The notes: a model not told the origin generated them from the letters alone. 46,400 bases of DNA from Calothrix membranacea FACHB-236 (GCF_014696315.1 NZ_JACJPX010000065.1:1-46400); one strand, 5' to 3'. Numbered from the stretch's first letter, positions 25,948 to 36,655 are shown. Translations and numbers: made by a program.

Positions 25948-26073
25948 ATGGACATTGATTTTCGTGTAGCCGTTGTTTTAGCACCAATAGCCGTTGCTGC
26001 TGGTTGGGCTGTATTTAACATTGGTGCAGCTGCTTTACGACAAGTGCAAAACTTTTTAAACAGAGAAGCTTAA
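25948..26073 (+). CDS. psbY: Photosystem II protein Y
   Basis: 41 aa: [20 protein letters not shown], then [20 protein letters not shown], then A. Matches cyanobacterial PsbY, a single-span low-molecular-weight subunit at the periphery of photosystem II near cytochrome b559. One transmembrane helix (~8-30) and a basic/amphipathic C-terminus facing the cytoplasm are visible. AGAGG (25934-25938) is a good ribosome site 9 nt upstream of the ATG. A perfect 10-bp terminator stem follows at 26098-26134. The gene with its terminator sits between two exact inverted copies of a palindromic repeat (25795-25828 and 26166-26199). Confidence 0.93.
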   Translation: MDIDFRVAVVLAPIAVAAGWAVFNIGAAALRQVQNFLNREA

Positions 26074-26097
26074 ACTCTAATCAAACTTAACATTCTC

Positions 26098-26139
26098 GAA
26101 CCGACTGTTTCCCTTTTATGGGGGCAGTCGGTTCATTTG
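26098..26139 (+). terminator. psbY terminator
   Basis: GAACCGACTG (26098-26107) and CAGTCGGTTC (26125-26134), a perfect 10-bp stem, followed by ATTTG. The T-run is weak but the position, 24 bp after the stop, is right. Confidence 0.75.
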
Positions 26140-26165
26140 TATGAGGGTGTTTGGTGTTTGTCAAA

Positions 26166-26199
26166 AGTCACAGAGACGCGATGAATCGCGTCTGTACAA
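26166..26199 (-). repeat. Palindromic repeat, right copy flanking psbY
   Basis: 34 bp, the exact inverse of 25795-25828; core GACGCGATGAATCGCGTC. It lies within the open frame upstream of folC. Confidence 0.8.
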
Positions 26200-26287
26200 G
26201 AAAGTAAAGGGTAATAATTTCACCCATTCCCCATTGCCCCTTATCCCCAAAGGGGGCCCCGAGTTCCCCATTCCCCATTCCCCAATC

Positions 26288-27535
26288 GTGGATATCGACT
26301 CTCTATTACAATCCTTTCAACACTTCGGTATCAATCTGGGACTGTCACGCATTGTCAAACTCTTGGACAAGCTTGGTAATCCCCATCAGCAAGTGCCTGT
26401 AATTCATGTTGCTGGGACTAATGGTAAAGGTTCAGTTTGTGCCTATCTGTCCTCAGTTCTCACTCAAGCTGGTTATCGGACAGGACTTTATACTTCTCCC
26501 CATTTAGTTGATTGGACAGAACGTATTTCCGTTAATCAACAGCCAATTGCTGCAGAGGAATTGTGTAAATTATTACAAAATGTTAAAGATGCAATCGCAC
26601 ATGATGAAGAGTCACCCACTCAATTTGAAGTAATTACCGCCGCTGCTTGGTTATATTTTGCCCAGCAGCAAGTGGATATAGCCGTGGTAGAAGTAGGATT
26701 GGGCGGACGCTTAGATGCTACTAACGTTTGCTCACAGCCTTTAGTAACAGTCATTACTTCTATTAGCCGGGAACATTGGCAGCAATTAGGGCCGACTGTT
26801 GCCCATATTGCTGGCGAAAAGGCGGGAATTCTCAAGCCTGGATGTCCGGCTGTGGTGGGGCCATTACCTCAAGAGGCGGAAGCGGTTGTGCGATCGCGTA
26901 TTCAAGAATTAGAATGCCCGATATTTACACCCCAACCTGCGCGTTCTGTATCTTCAGGATGGGCGGAATACCAAACTCTGGATGGAAAATTAATTCAATA
27001 TCCGCTAGCTTTACAAGGGCAAATTCAGTTAACAAATTCTGCCTTAGCTTTAGCTGCGATCGAAATTCTGCAAAAACAAGGCTGGCACATTTCTCAAACC
27101 GCCATAATTAATGGCATGGCCAACACAAAATGGCCTGGACGTATTCAATGGGTAACTTGGAAAAAGCATAAATTATTGCTAGATGGTGCCCATAATCCAG
27201 CTGGCGCTGAAGTTTTACGTGATTATGTTGATACATTGGCTAACCCAAAAATAACTTGGGTGATGGGAATGATGGCAAATAAAGACCATGCTGACATTTT
27301 CCAGGCTTTGTTACGAGAGGGAGACAATTTATATCTCGTACCTATACCAGATACTTCTTCGGCCATTCCCGATGAATTAGCCAAGCTAGCTGTGGAAATT
27401 TGTCCAGGATTGAGTTTTTGCCAATCTTACCCCGATTTGACTTCCGCCTTAGAAACAGCTTTTGCTTCTCCTGAGGACTTAGTTGTTTTATGCGGTTCTC
27501 TTTATTTAATCGGGCATTTTTTCAGCATTAAATAA
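26288..27535 (+). CDS. folC: Bifunctional folylpolyglutamate synthase / dihydrofolate synthase
   Basis: 415 aa from the GTG at 26288 (DIDSLLQSFQHFGINLGLSR). The frame continues upstream to 26141, but those 49 codons read through a palindromic repeat and C-rich intergenic repeats, so I reject them. Mur-ligase superfamily features: ATP-binding HVAGTNGKGSVCAYLSSVL, YTSPHLVDWTERI, VVEVGLGGRLDATNV, HNPAGAEVLRDYV and C-terminal GSLYLIGHF. Cytoplasmic; adds glutamate to dihydropteroate and to folates, needed for one-carbon metabolism. Length fits FolC. No operon partner is seen. Confidence 0.94.
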   Translation: MDIDSLLQSFQHFGINLGLSRIVKLLDKLGNPHQQVPVIHVAGTNGKGSVCAYLSSVLTQAGYRTGLYTSPHLVDWTERISVNQQPIAAEELCKLLQNVKDAIAHDEESPTQFEVITAAAWLYFAQQQVDIAVVEVGLGGRLDATNVCSQPLVTVITSISREHWQQLGPTVAHIAGEKAGILKPGCPAVVGPLPQEAEAVVRSRIQELECPIFTPQPARSVSSGWAEYQTLDGKLIQYPLALQGQIQLTNSALALAAIEILQKQGWHISQTAIINGMANTKWPGRIQWVTWKKHKLLLDGAHNPAGAEVLRDYVDTLANPKITWVMGMMANKDHADIFQALLREGDNLYLVPIPDTSSAIPDELAKLAVEICPGLSFCQSYPDLTSALETAFASPEDLVVLCGSLYLIGHFFSIK

Positions 27536-27652
27536 TTTTAATTCTATATATCCCTACAACCTAGGTCTGATGATTAACTAGTACCGCAAGGCGGAAGTAT
27601 AACTACGATTCTTAATGTGCAACAAGCTCATATAGGAATCCGATTTAATTAG

Positions 27653-27793
27653 GACTTACGCAAGTGTCATATTTTTTTCGTTTAGGTTTGTCCAAGGTCA
27701 AATGTCAAGAGTCCAAAAAATCTAAATTTTTGACCCTTGACTCTTGACTCTTGACTCTTATCCCAGAGGATCACTGTGCCAGTTGCGTAAGTC
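27653..27793. mobile_element. MITE-like element, 141 bp, GACTTACGCAA ends
   Basis: Terminal inverted repeats GACTTACGCAAGTGTCA (left) and the inverse of a GACTTACGCAACTGGCA copy (right): 15 of 17 match. The interior has no coding potential but includes a heptamer STRR. I could not identify an unambiguous target duplication at the edges. Confidence 0.55.
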
Positions 27794-27842
27794 ATGTTAA
27801 TTTGTGAAAAAATCTCAGTAATGCACGAAAAGCTTTGGAACT

Positions 27843-27869
27843 GATGCGTTACGCTATCGCTAACGCATC
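27843..27869. repeat. GATGCGTTA hairpin repeat
   Basis: GATGCGTTA (27843-27851) / TAACGCATC (27861-27869) with a CGCTATCGC loop. Related foldbacks occur at 41042-41076, and partial versions near 38036-38072 and 43472-43482. This family is common in Nostocales intergenic DNA. Confidence 0.7.
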
Positions 27870-27945
27870 CTACTACGTGAACTCAAAGCCTTGTCCTGTC
27901 AGGATTCTTAATTTTGAATTTTGAATTGGTATTAGCCTTGATACT

Positions 27946-28341
27946 TCAGCCTTCTTGTACTAGCTCAATCCTGGGCAAAGGCAATGTGTCAGATTCACCC
28001 AGATCATCAGCAGCAATTTGATCTGGGCTAATTTTTTGTAATGCTTGCAACAATGCCACACTCTGGATTAATAAAGCTTCTAAATCGATGCCACCGTAAA
28101 TGGATGGGTAACGTCGCAGACGATTACTACCTTCTCCTAGTAGAATGACTGCACCCCGCCAGTTGTGATTACTCAAATGATAAAGTGCTACCGCAATTTG
28201 GAGAATCCCTTGATAAAAGGTTTTTTCTGGCTCGCTGGCTTCAATCCACAAAGCTTCTAAAGTGTCATGACAGGCATAGAACTGTCCAGTATTAAACTGT
28301 TCTACGCCTTGCCAAAACTCTTGGGGCATGGTTTCACTCAT
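27946..28341 (-). CDS. DUF309 domain-containing protein
   Basis: 131 aa. DUF309 signature QFWQGVEQFNTGQFYACHDTLEALWIEASEPEKTFYQGILQIAVALYHL, including the conserved His-Glu type pair (CHDTLEALW), then NWRGAVILLGEGSNRLRRY. All-helical, soluble family of unknown function, with a possible metal site. The start codon overlaps the stop of ftrC by 4 bp (ATGA, 28338-28341), so translation is probably coupled and it is co-transcribed after ftrC. Linkage to the ferredoxin-thioredoxin reductase subunit hints at a redox or photosynthetic context; that is inference only. Confidence 0.9.
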   Translation of the reverse strand: MSETMPQEFWQGVEQFNTGQFYACHDTLEALWIEASEPEKTFYQGILQIAVALYHLSNHNWRGAVILLGEGSNRLRRYPSIYGGIDLEALLIQSVALLQALQKISPDQIAADDLGESDTLPLPRIELVQEG

Positions 28342-28703
28342 GCCATGCTGTCTCTAACTTCTTTGATGGTTTCGAGAGTGATTTCTTGCTGTTCTCCGGC
28401 AAACTCGTTGTCTGTGGTGAGAAACAGCATACAATGGCACTCCTTACGTTCCCGCATCGGCACACAGGGACAGTTCCAATATGTGGCGTGTACTTCGGCT
28501 TCTTTATCTTCGTAGTGGCGGCAAGGGCATAAAGGCGCACCAAGTTCGTCTTTATGTTTAGCTAGCCCTTCAATCACGACTGCGGTAACCGAAGGTTCAG
28601 AACAGAAGTAGGTTCCAGTACGCTTGGCGTATTGTTCGGAAAAATGCCGCATTGCCTCTAGGCTTTTATCGCTGGATTTTGTATTCACTTCTGATGAGAT
28701 CAT
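28338..28703 (-). CDS. ftrC: Ferredoxin-thioredoxin reductase catalytic subunit
   Basis: 121 aa. Catalytic chain (FTR-beta) of the light-driven ferredoxin-thioredoxin system; it transfers electrons from reduced ferredoxin to thioredoxins. Conserved cysteines are all visible: CPC (59/61), CPC (78/80) and CHC (89/91). By analogy with the Synechocystis enzyme, Cys59, 78, 80 and 89 bind the [4Fe-4S] cluster and Cys61-Cys91 form the active-site disulfide. An extra Cys at 34 (TYFCSEP) is seen. It partners FtrV (not in the window) in the soluble heterodimer. It is first gene of a two-gene unit with DUF309. Thioredoxin targets include 2-Cys Prx, also present in this window. Confidence 0.96.
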   Translation of the reverse strand: MISSEVNTKSSDKSLEAMRHFSEQYAKRTGTYFCSEPSVTAVVIEGLAKHKDELGAPLCPCRHYEDKEAEVHATYWNCPCVPMRERKECHCMLFLTTDNEFAGEQQEITLETIKEVRDSMA

Positions 28704-28924
28704 TAGATCAGCCGCTCATAATTTAAACATTTCTTTGCATTGTACCTCAGCCCGATCGCGGTAATCTTGGGGAGATTTCCCCAACCTTTGTTACTAAATT
28801 TAAACAGGGTTTGCCCAAAGGCGGATATACCTGGGTTACTGCGGCAAAAAAATCTTGGAGTCATCAGAAAAGCTTAACTTGAAAGCAGACATTGAAATTT
28901 TCAATACATAAAATTGTCAGTAAT

Positions 28925-30085
28925 TTATGAGTGTAAGGATTTTTGTAGTTGTGGTTGTAATCCTTGCTCAGTTTGTATAACAATACCCGGATAATCTCGG
29001 TTAGCTATTACTGGTTCTGTGGCAGAAGGATTGTTCTCCCATAAAACCCAGCGGCTACCTAAAGGCAAGGAAGAAAGGCTTTGGGGGTTGGAAGTTAGCC
29101 ATATTAAGGGATAGCCTTCTGGAGTTGATGCGTTAGCATCTTCTTGAGTGGTAGTGGCTGCTAACGCTTCTTGAACTATGCGATCGCCTTTAATTAATCC
29201 TGTGAAGGCTGTCCACAGTTGGACTTGGATATTTTGCCGCTGGGCATAAAAATATAGTGATGCAGCAGCGATGACGGCTTGTTCAAAGTTTTCCTCTGCC
29301 CAATTCACCGCACTGTCAAGAGCAATAATAATTTCTTGACCGCTAGTAACTATTTCTAATTCCCGTACCCGTAATTCCCCGTAGCGGGCGCTAGTGCGCC
29401 AGTGAATCAGGCGAGTAGGATCACCTAAACGATAAGGACGAAGCGATCGCACTAGTCCAGTTGTCTCTGTTTGTAAGGTTTTGCCACGAAAGTTACTCAT
29501 GTCGCTTTCGTCTTGCCCCATTTCATCCACTAGCGGGCAGTAAGTTAGCGGTAACAAGCTAGGATAAACAATCGCTGTGGCGGCACATTCACGCTGACGA
29601 CGACACCAGAACAAGCCTAAAGGCGCACCGCTAACAAGTTCGACTGTATGCCAACGATAAACACCCCGGCGTGGGGTTTGTTGGTAGTATACCCAACGGT
29701 AATGCTCATGTGGGGCAATGGTTTCTATAGCCTTGGTTACTGGTTTCCCCAACACAAAAGGCAACATATCTTCAACTTGTAGCAAGTTAACAGCTTGCTT
29801 TGTCTGATTGTGAATTTCGATTTCTACCGTTAATTCATCTCCGGCTGTGACAGGCTTAATTTGACGGCGTTTCACAGATAAGCCAACAAGCGATCGCGGC
29901 GGCAAAATAGCAGCTATGGCTAACAGAGCAAAACTAACTCCACTGATGGCGTAAAGCCAACCAGCCATTGTATTAACAGCAGCGCCAAAAAAGCAGATAG
30001 CAATTCCTGCTAAAACCCAACCGCCGTATGCAGGGGCACAAGCGTGGGTTTGTAACCAGTTGATGGTGGGTGTAATGATTTTCAT
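28925..30085 (-). CDS. DUF58 domain-containing membrane protein
   Basis: 386 aa from the ATG at 30085 (MKIITPTINWLQTHACAPAYGGWVLAG); the frame opens 12 codons earlier at an ATG at 30121, which cannot be excluded. Two adjacent N-terminal membrane segments (~22-65 overall) are followed by a cytoplasmic region with the DUF58 signature LRPYRLGDPTRLIHWRTSARYGELRVRELE and a von Willebrand A-like IIIALDSAVNW segment. DUF58 proteins usually neighbour a MoxR-type AAA+ ATPase and transglutaminase; here none is adjacent. The function is unclear, often assigned to assembly or stress pathways. High confidence in family, low in role. Confidence 0.9.
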   Translation of the reverse strand: MKIITPTINWLQTHACAPAYGGWVLAGIAICFFGAAVNTMAGWLYAISGVSFALLAIAAILPPRSLVGLSVKRRQIKPVTAGDELTVEIEIHNQTKQAVNLLQVEDMLPFVLGKPVTKAIETIAPHEHYRWVYYQQTPRRGVYRWHTVELVSGAPLGLFWCRRQRECAATAIVYPSLLPLTYCPLVDEMGQDESDMSNFRGKTLQTETTGLVRSLRPYRLGDPTRLIHWRTSARYGELRVRELEIVTSGQEIIIALDSAVNWAEENFEQAVIAAASLYFYAQRQNIQVQLWTAFTGLIKGDRIVQEALAATTTQEDANASTPEGYPLIWLTSNPQSLSSLPLGSRWVLWENNPSATEPVIANRDYPGIVIQTEQGLQPQLQKSLHS

Positions 30086-30331
30086 AATTTCATTTCTAGC
30101 CCAAACATAAATGAAATTCATAGAAATTCATGGTTTCACTAAAGAATTGGTAAAGACCATCGTAAAAACGAAAATCTTACCTAAGTATGTTGTAGATTGA
30201 AAATCTAAGTAACTCCACGGTTGACCTCAGAAGAATTGATTAATCTACAAGTTCTATTAACTGCTAACTTTGGGCATCAAAGTTAAGTTTTAACCTGCTC
30301 TTTAACCAGATATTTACTATAGGAAATACTA

Positions 30332-31546
30332 ATGAACGGCGAATCTACCTCACAATATTTAATTCCCCAATTCCCAACTCTCCCAGCACCACCACCACCA
30401 CCATTTGCAATACAAAAAAAGGCAGTATCTATTCAACAGATGGTACATGATGCCTATAATCTGCAAGCTACCGATGTACATATTCGTGTCGGAGAATTGC
30501 CGCGCTTTCGCATTCGCGGACAGATGGAAGTTTACGAATTAGCAGGTGTAGTCACACCAAAAATATTTGAGGATTACTTAGATGAAGTTCTCTCTCCATC
30601 TGCCAAACAGCGATTTATCGAAACTCAAGAATTAGATACAGCAATTGTTTATCCTGGGCTGGTACGCTGTCGCATCAACTGTTTTGAAACATTAACTGGT
30701 GGTGCAATGGTGCTGCGATTAATTACATTGCACGTTCCTAGTATTGATAATTTGGGATTACCAGCAGTCCTCAAAAATATTGTTAATAAAAAACAAGGGT
30801 TAATTTTAGTTACCGGGTCAACTGGCTCAGGTAAATCTACAACCATAGCGGCAATGATCCGCTATTTAAATGAAACTCAACAAAAACATATCATCACAAT
30901 TGAAGACCCAATTGAATATGTTCATACTTCTCAAAATAGCTTAATTAGCCAAAGGGAAGTAGGTTTACACACCCACGAATTCCATGATGCTTTGCGGTCA
31001 GCATTACGGGAAGATCCCGATGTGATTGTAGTAGGAGAAATGCGCGATCGCATAACTGTTGATACTGCCATCAAAGCTGCACAAACTGGTCACTTAGTAT
31101 TAGGGACTCTGCACTCTAAAGATACAATAGGTGCAATTAATCGCCTCCTCAATCTCTATAATCCTGATGAGCAAGCAATCATGCGGGTACAAATTGTTGA
31201 TTCCCTAGTTGCTGTTGTTGCTCAACGTTTACTCAGCACAACAGATGGTGGTCGCACAGCACCTATGGAAATCTTAATTAACACACCCACTATGCAAGAT
31301 TATCTATTAAAGGGTGAAGACACAGAAGCATATCAACTGATAGAAGCTAGCCGCAAAGAAGGTATGCAAGTAATGAATGATGCCCTTTGCGAACTGATGT
31401 TAACTGGTCAAATCAGTATTGAAGATGCCTTCAACAATACACCAGATATCGGTGATTTACGTCGTCGTTCTCGCAACGAGGGATTAGATCCATCTCATTC
31501 AACTGGACGTAGTTTTTTCAAAGCTTATAACTATAGTTCCAACTGA
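30332..31546 (+). CDS. Type IV pilus retraction ATPase, PilT family
   Basis: 404 aa. PilT/GspE-family hexameric ATPase that powers pilus retraction. Walker A GSTGSGKST (162-170), Asp box IEDPIEYVH (190-198), Walker B DPDVIVVGEMRD (228-239), His box AAQTGHLVLGTLHS (249-262). The N-terminus has an unusual proline stretch (PTLPAPPPPPFAIQKK, 15-30) before the PAS-like domain. The gene stands alone, whereas pilT1 is normally within pilB-pilT-pilC, so this may be a second PilT (pilT2 type; inference). Nostocales use type IV pili for hormogonium gliding and DNA uptake. A terminator follows at 31589-31627. Confidence 0.93.
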   Translation: MNGESTSQYLIPQFPTLPAPPPPPFAIQKKAVSIQQMVHDAYNLQATDVHIRVGELPRFRIRGQMEVYELAGVVTPKIFEDYLDEVLSPSAKQRFIETQELDTAIVYPGLVRCRINCFETLTGGAMVLRLITLHVPSIDNLGLPAVLKNIVNKKQGLILVTGSTGSGKSTTIAAMIRYLNETQQKHIITIEDPIEYVHTSQNSLISQREVGLHTHEFHDALRSALREDPDVIVVGEMRDRITVDTAIKAAQTGHLVLGTLHSKDTIGAINRLLNLYNPDEQAIMRVQIVDSLVAVVAQRLLSTTDGGRTAPMEILINTPTMQDYLLKGEDTEAYQLIEASRKEGMQVMNDALCELMLTGQISIEDAFNNTPDIGDLRRRSRNEGLDPSHSTGRSFFKAYNYSSN

Positions 31547-33228
<1,682 letters not shown>

Positions 33229-33243
33229 GGATTGGGGACTGGG

Positions 33244-33315
33244 AATTTTAGATTTTAGATTTTGGATTTTAGATTTAAACTTAATCCAAAATCGCAAATC
33301 CAAAATCCAAAATTG
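33244..33315. repeat. Heptamer repeat foldback between eno and argC
   Basis: TTTTAGA heptamers (33246-33276) are followed by the complementary AATCCAAAATCC repeats (33292-33312), making an AT-rich foldback between convergent genes. It may work as a bidirectional terminator. Confidence 0.6.
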
Positions 33316-33332
33316 AATTGCCCCATGCCCAT

Positions 33333-34391
33333 TTACGGATAAAACCCAAGTTTGGGCAATCCCAAAGTTTCATCCCAACCCATCATGATGTTTAAACATT
33401 GAATGGCTTGACCCGCTTGTCCTTTAATCAGGTTATCGATTGCTGACATCACAATCACACGTCCGGTGCGCGGGTCAACTTCTATACCTATGTAGCAAAG
33501 ATTGCTGCCACTAGCCCATTTTGTTTGCGGGTAAACTCCACTGTCGCAAACTCTTACCCAAGGGCAATTACGGTAAAAAGCATTGTAAATTGTTACCATG
33601 TCATCCCTGACTAGACCGGGATCGCGCAGTGTGGCATAAACTGTCGCTAAAATTCCCCGCACCATCGGGATCAGATGGGGTGTAAATTGAACTTTGACTT
33701 CGTGCCCAGCGAGATCGCTACAAATTTGCTCAATTTCTGGAGTATGGCGGTGACGGGTAACTCCGTAGGGAGCAAGAGAGTTGTCTGCCTCAGCTAAGAG
33801 CATATTGATTTTGGCTTGTCGTCCCCCACCAGAGGTGCCAGATTTAGCGTCGATAATGGCGGTTTCGGGGACAATTAAGCCTTGTTTTAAGAGTGGTGAA
33901 AGCGCAAGCAGACTAGCAGTAGGATAACAGCCAGGACAGCCGACAAGCTGAGCTTCGCTAATGCGATCGCGATAAAGTTCTGGTAATCCATATACTGCTG
34001 TAGCCGCAGTTGATTGATCGCTACGCTCAGTGGCGTACCAAGTGGTATAGGTTGCCAAATCACTAAATCGATAATCGGCACTGAGATCTAGTACCTTACA
34101 TCCTTTTTCGATTAGTTTTGGTGTAATTTGGCAAGCCAGACCATTTGGTAGAGAGAGAAACACTGCTTCACAGCGTTGGGCGATGACTTCAGCATCTACC
34201 GCCTCGATTGGCAGGTTAACTGCATGAGCCAGATGAGGGTAGAGATCTGCAAAGGGTTTCCCTGCGCTACTCTCACCGCCTAAATAAACTAATTCGACCT
34301 CTGGATGATCCATCAGTAGCCGAACTAACTGCACTCCGCCATAGCCTGACGCGCCAACAATCCCAACTGGTACGCGTCCATTATTGCCCAT
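33333..34391 (-). CDS. argC: N-acetyl-gamma-glutamyl-phosphate reductase
   Basis: 352 aa. NADPH-dependent reduction of N-acetylglutamyl phosphate to the semialdehyde, third step of arginine biosynthesis. N-terminal Rossmann motif [18 protein letters not shown] (9-26). Catalytic cysteine in GCPGCYPT (most likely Cys155), substrate region SGTSGGGR, then [10 protein letters not shown]. Single gene facing eno and divergent from ribBA; arg genes are scattered in cyanobacteria. Arginine feeds cyanophycin in this group (family knowledge). Confidence 0.97.
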   Translation of the reverse strand: MGNNGRVPVGIVGASGYGGVQLVRLLMDHPEVELVYLGGESSAGKPFADLYPHLAHAVNLPIEAVDAEVIAQRCEAVFLSLPNGLACQITPKLIEKGCKVLDLSADYRFSDLATYTTWYATERSDQSTAATAVYGLPELYRDRISEAQLVGCPGCYPTASLLALSPLLKQGLIVPETAIIDAKSGTSGGGRQAKINMLLAEADNSLAPYGVTRHRHTPEIEQICSDLAGHEVKVQFTPHLIPMVRGILATVYATLRDPGLVRDDMVTIYNAFYRNCPWVRVCDSGVYPQTKWASGSNLCYIGIEVDPRTGRVIVMSAIDNLIKGQAGQAIQCLNIMMGWDETLGLPKLGFYP

Positions 34392-34820
34392 GATGATGAA
34401 ATCCTTATCAGCTTTTGTTTAATGAGTTATTAGCTATCAACATATCAGCGACCAGAGGCGCAACGCACAATCAGCCACGGACTGAAGCCGGGATGTTAGT
34501 GACTCTGCACTTAGTAGCGGCGAGATTTTATGTTCTCACCTAACGTTAATTTTTGAGATGTTTCCTCCCAAGGGGGCAGAAGCAGCTGTTTACATTCTTT
34601 AGTAAAGAGAGAATTAGACATTGGGAAAATACCAAATTCACGCAATTCCTGACATTTTCGGTCAGGAACGAGCCAGAAAGAATACTCTTGCTTTTAGCGT
34701 CTTACTGCCACACTTGAGTATTAAACCTCAATTTTAGGGCAGAAATTTTTTGTCATGTTATCAAATCATTGCTAGTGTACTTCTCTGCCTTATAAAGGAG
34801 TTACAATCTAAAAGAAGAAA
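34392..34820. other. Divergent promoter region argC / ribBA
   Basis: 429 bp. A hairpin TTCCTGAC (34646-34653) / GTCAGGAA (34661-34668) is the only clear structure. I looked for the conserved segments of an FMN riboswitch and did not find them. AAAGGAG (34794-34800) lies 20 nt before the TTG start of ribBA, further than usual. Confidence 0.5.
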
Positions 34821-36647
34821 TTGTTAAAAAAATTTACTTTTGGTAGCTGGAATTCCTCTGTGTCAAAGCCTAAGACTAAACGGCAGTCGCAAGCCACTCC
34901 CCTCAACTCTAGTGAACAGAGTACTGGGGTGGCTCCGCAAGTAGAGCAAGCCTTTCAGCAGTCGCCTGAGTCGGCTGATGGTGCTAGCACTGCAATTTCA
35001 TCCTTCAAGTTTGATTCAATTGACGCAGCTTTAGCAGATTTAAAAGCTGGCCGTGTCATCGTCGTGGTAGATGACGAAAATCGCGAAAATGAAGGTGACT
35101 TGATTTGTGCTGCCCAATTCGCAACACCCGACATGATTAATTTTATGGCGGTGGAAGCAAGAGGACTGATTTGTCTAGCGATGACAGGCGATCGCCTCGA
35201 TGAACTAGACTTACCTTTAATGGTGAGCAATATTACCGACACCAACCAAACTGCTTTTACAGTCAGCATTGATGCGGGGCCGCATTTGGGTGTCAGTACG
35301 GGGATATCAGCCGAAGACCGGGCGCGGACTATCCAGGTGACTCTGAACCCAGCCACACAACCCTCAGATTTACGCCGTCCTGGGCATATTTTCCCCCTGC
35401 GCGCTAAAGCTGGCGGCGTGCTCAAACGGGCAGGACATACAGAAGCGGCTGTAGACTTATCTCGATTAGCAGGGTTATACCCAGCGGGAGTAATTTGTGA
35501 AATTCAAAACTCCGATGGTTCGATGGCAAGGTTGCCCCAGCTAATTGAGTATGCTCATAGTCATAATCTGAAAATTATTAGTATTGCGGATTTAATTAGT
35601 TATCGTCTGCAACACGATCGCTTAGTAATTCGCGAAAGTATTGCCGATTTACCCACCCAGTTCGGTCATTTCAAAATCTACGCCTACCGCCATACTTTAG
35701 ATAATTGCGAACACGTAGCCATTGTTAAGGGCGATCCTGCTACCTTTAAAGATGAGCCAGTCATGGTGCGGATGCACTCGGAATGTTTGACTGGTGACGC
35801 TTTGGGTTCTTTGCGTTGCGACTGTCGGATGCAATTGCAAGCGGCACTCAAAATGATTGAAGCGGCTGGACAAGGTGTCGTAGTTTACCTGCGTCAAGAA
35901 GGGCGGGGAATTGGCTTAATTAATAAACTCAAAGCCTATTCCTTACAGGATATGGGGTTGGATACGGTAGAAGCCAACGAGCGCTTAGGATTCGCCGCCG
36001 ATTTACGAGACTACGGTATGGGCGCACAAATGCTCATGGATTTAGGAGTCAAGCAGATTCGTTTGATTACCAATAATCCCCGTAAAATTGCAGGGGTGAA
36101 AGGCTACGGCTTAGAAGTAGTAGATCGCGTACCGTTATTGATTGAAGCCAACGACTACAATTCCTATTACTTAGCAACCAAAGCTAAGAAGTTAGGACAT
36201 ATGCTGCTGCAAACTTACTTAGTAACAGTAGCTATTCACTGGCAAGATGATCCCCAATCGGTAACACAACGCTATGAACGCCTAGAAAAAATTCGGCATT
36301 TAGCGAAAAATCATCACCTGTTACTGCAAGAAGAAGCGCGACCACTAGCGATCGCTCTCTTCGACAAACCATCATTAACAGTACACTTGGGTTTTGACCA
36401 ACCGAAAGTTGCAGATGGCGATTGGTATCAGCAGAAAGGTCATCCTTATTTGCAAGCCATCTGCCAAATTCTCGATCATCTCGCAACTTTGCCTTATATC
36501 GAAAAGCTGGAATTCTTGATTTCTCCTGGTAGCGATCCGCTGACGAATTTGCAAGTACAGGTAGATCGTCAGACCTTTGAAGCGGGTACATTACCTTCGA
36601 CAATTTGCGATCGCCTAGAAACTCAGAAAATTTACAGCTTTAGCTAA
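34821..36647 (+). CDS. ribBA: Bifunctional 3,4-dihydroxy-2-butanone-4-phosphate synthase / GTP cyclohydrolase II
   Basis: 608 aa, TTG start; a GTG at 34860 is an alternative. Residues ~1-65 are a Ser/Gln-rich, poorly conserved extension. The DHBP synthase domain (~66-265) has [19 protein letters not shown] and the [11 protein letters not shown] region. GTP cyclohydrolase II (~280-460) has [19 protein letters not shown] (three zinc Cys) and [17 protein letters not shown]. It supplies both precursors of riboflavin. A further ~140 residues (~465-608) follow the catalytic domains; such a tail is seen in cyanobacterial RibBA but its role is unknown. A hairpin terminator follows at 36656-36694. Confidence 0.95.
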   Translation: MLKKFTFGSWNSSVSKPKTKRQSQATPLNSSEQSTGVAPQVEQAFQQSPESADGASTAISSFKFDSIDAALADLKAGRVIVVVDDENRENEGDLICAAQFATPDMINFMAVEARGLICLAMTGDRLDELDLPLMVSNITDTNQTAFTVSIDAGPHLGVSTGISAEDRARTIQVTLNPATQPSDLRRPGHIFPLRAKAGGVLKRAGHTEAAVDLSRLAGLYPAGVICEIQNSDGSMARLPQLIEYAHSHNLKIISIADLISYRLQHDRLVIRESIADLPTQFGHFKIYAYRHTLDNCEHVAIVKGDPATFKDEPVMVRMHSECLTGDALGSLRCDCRMQLQAALKMIEAAGQGVVVYLRQEGRGIGLINKLKAYSLQDMGLDTVEANERLGFAADLRDYGMGAQMLMDLGVKQIRLITNNPRKIAGVKGYGLEVVDRVPLLIEANDYNSYYLATKAKKLGHMLLQTYLVTVAIHWQDDPQSVTQRYERLEKIRHLAKNHHLLLQEEARPLAIALFDKPSLTVHLGFDQPKVADGDWYQQKGHPYLQAICQILDHLATLPYIEKLEFLISPGSDPLTNLQVQVDRQTFEAGTLPSTICDRLETQKIYSFS

Positions 36648-36655
36648 ATCCAATC

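Larger units (their letters stand above)
27536..27945. other. Intergenic region with three repeat structures
   Basis: 410 bp between convergent folC and DUF309 genes. It contains a MITE-like element with GACTTACGCAA ends (27653-27793) holding an ACTCTTG heptamer STRR (27737-27759), and a GATGCGTTA...TAACGCATC hairpin (27843-27869). An AATTTTGAATTTTGAATTGG repeat lies at 27909-27928. No gene is seen. Confidence 0.6.

Noticed and set aside
26141-26287. Coding status of the folC upstream frame
   Set aside because: It consists of dispersed repeats; FolC similarity starts at DIDSLLQSF after the GTG at 26288.
34392-34820. FMN riboswitch upstream of ribBA
   Set aside because: Expected from pathway knowledge, but the conserved segments of the RFN element are not visible; only a short TTCCTGAC hairpin is present.
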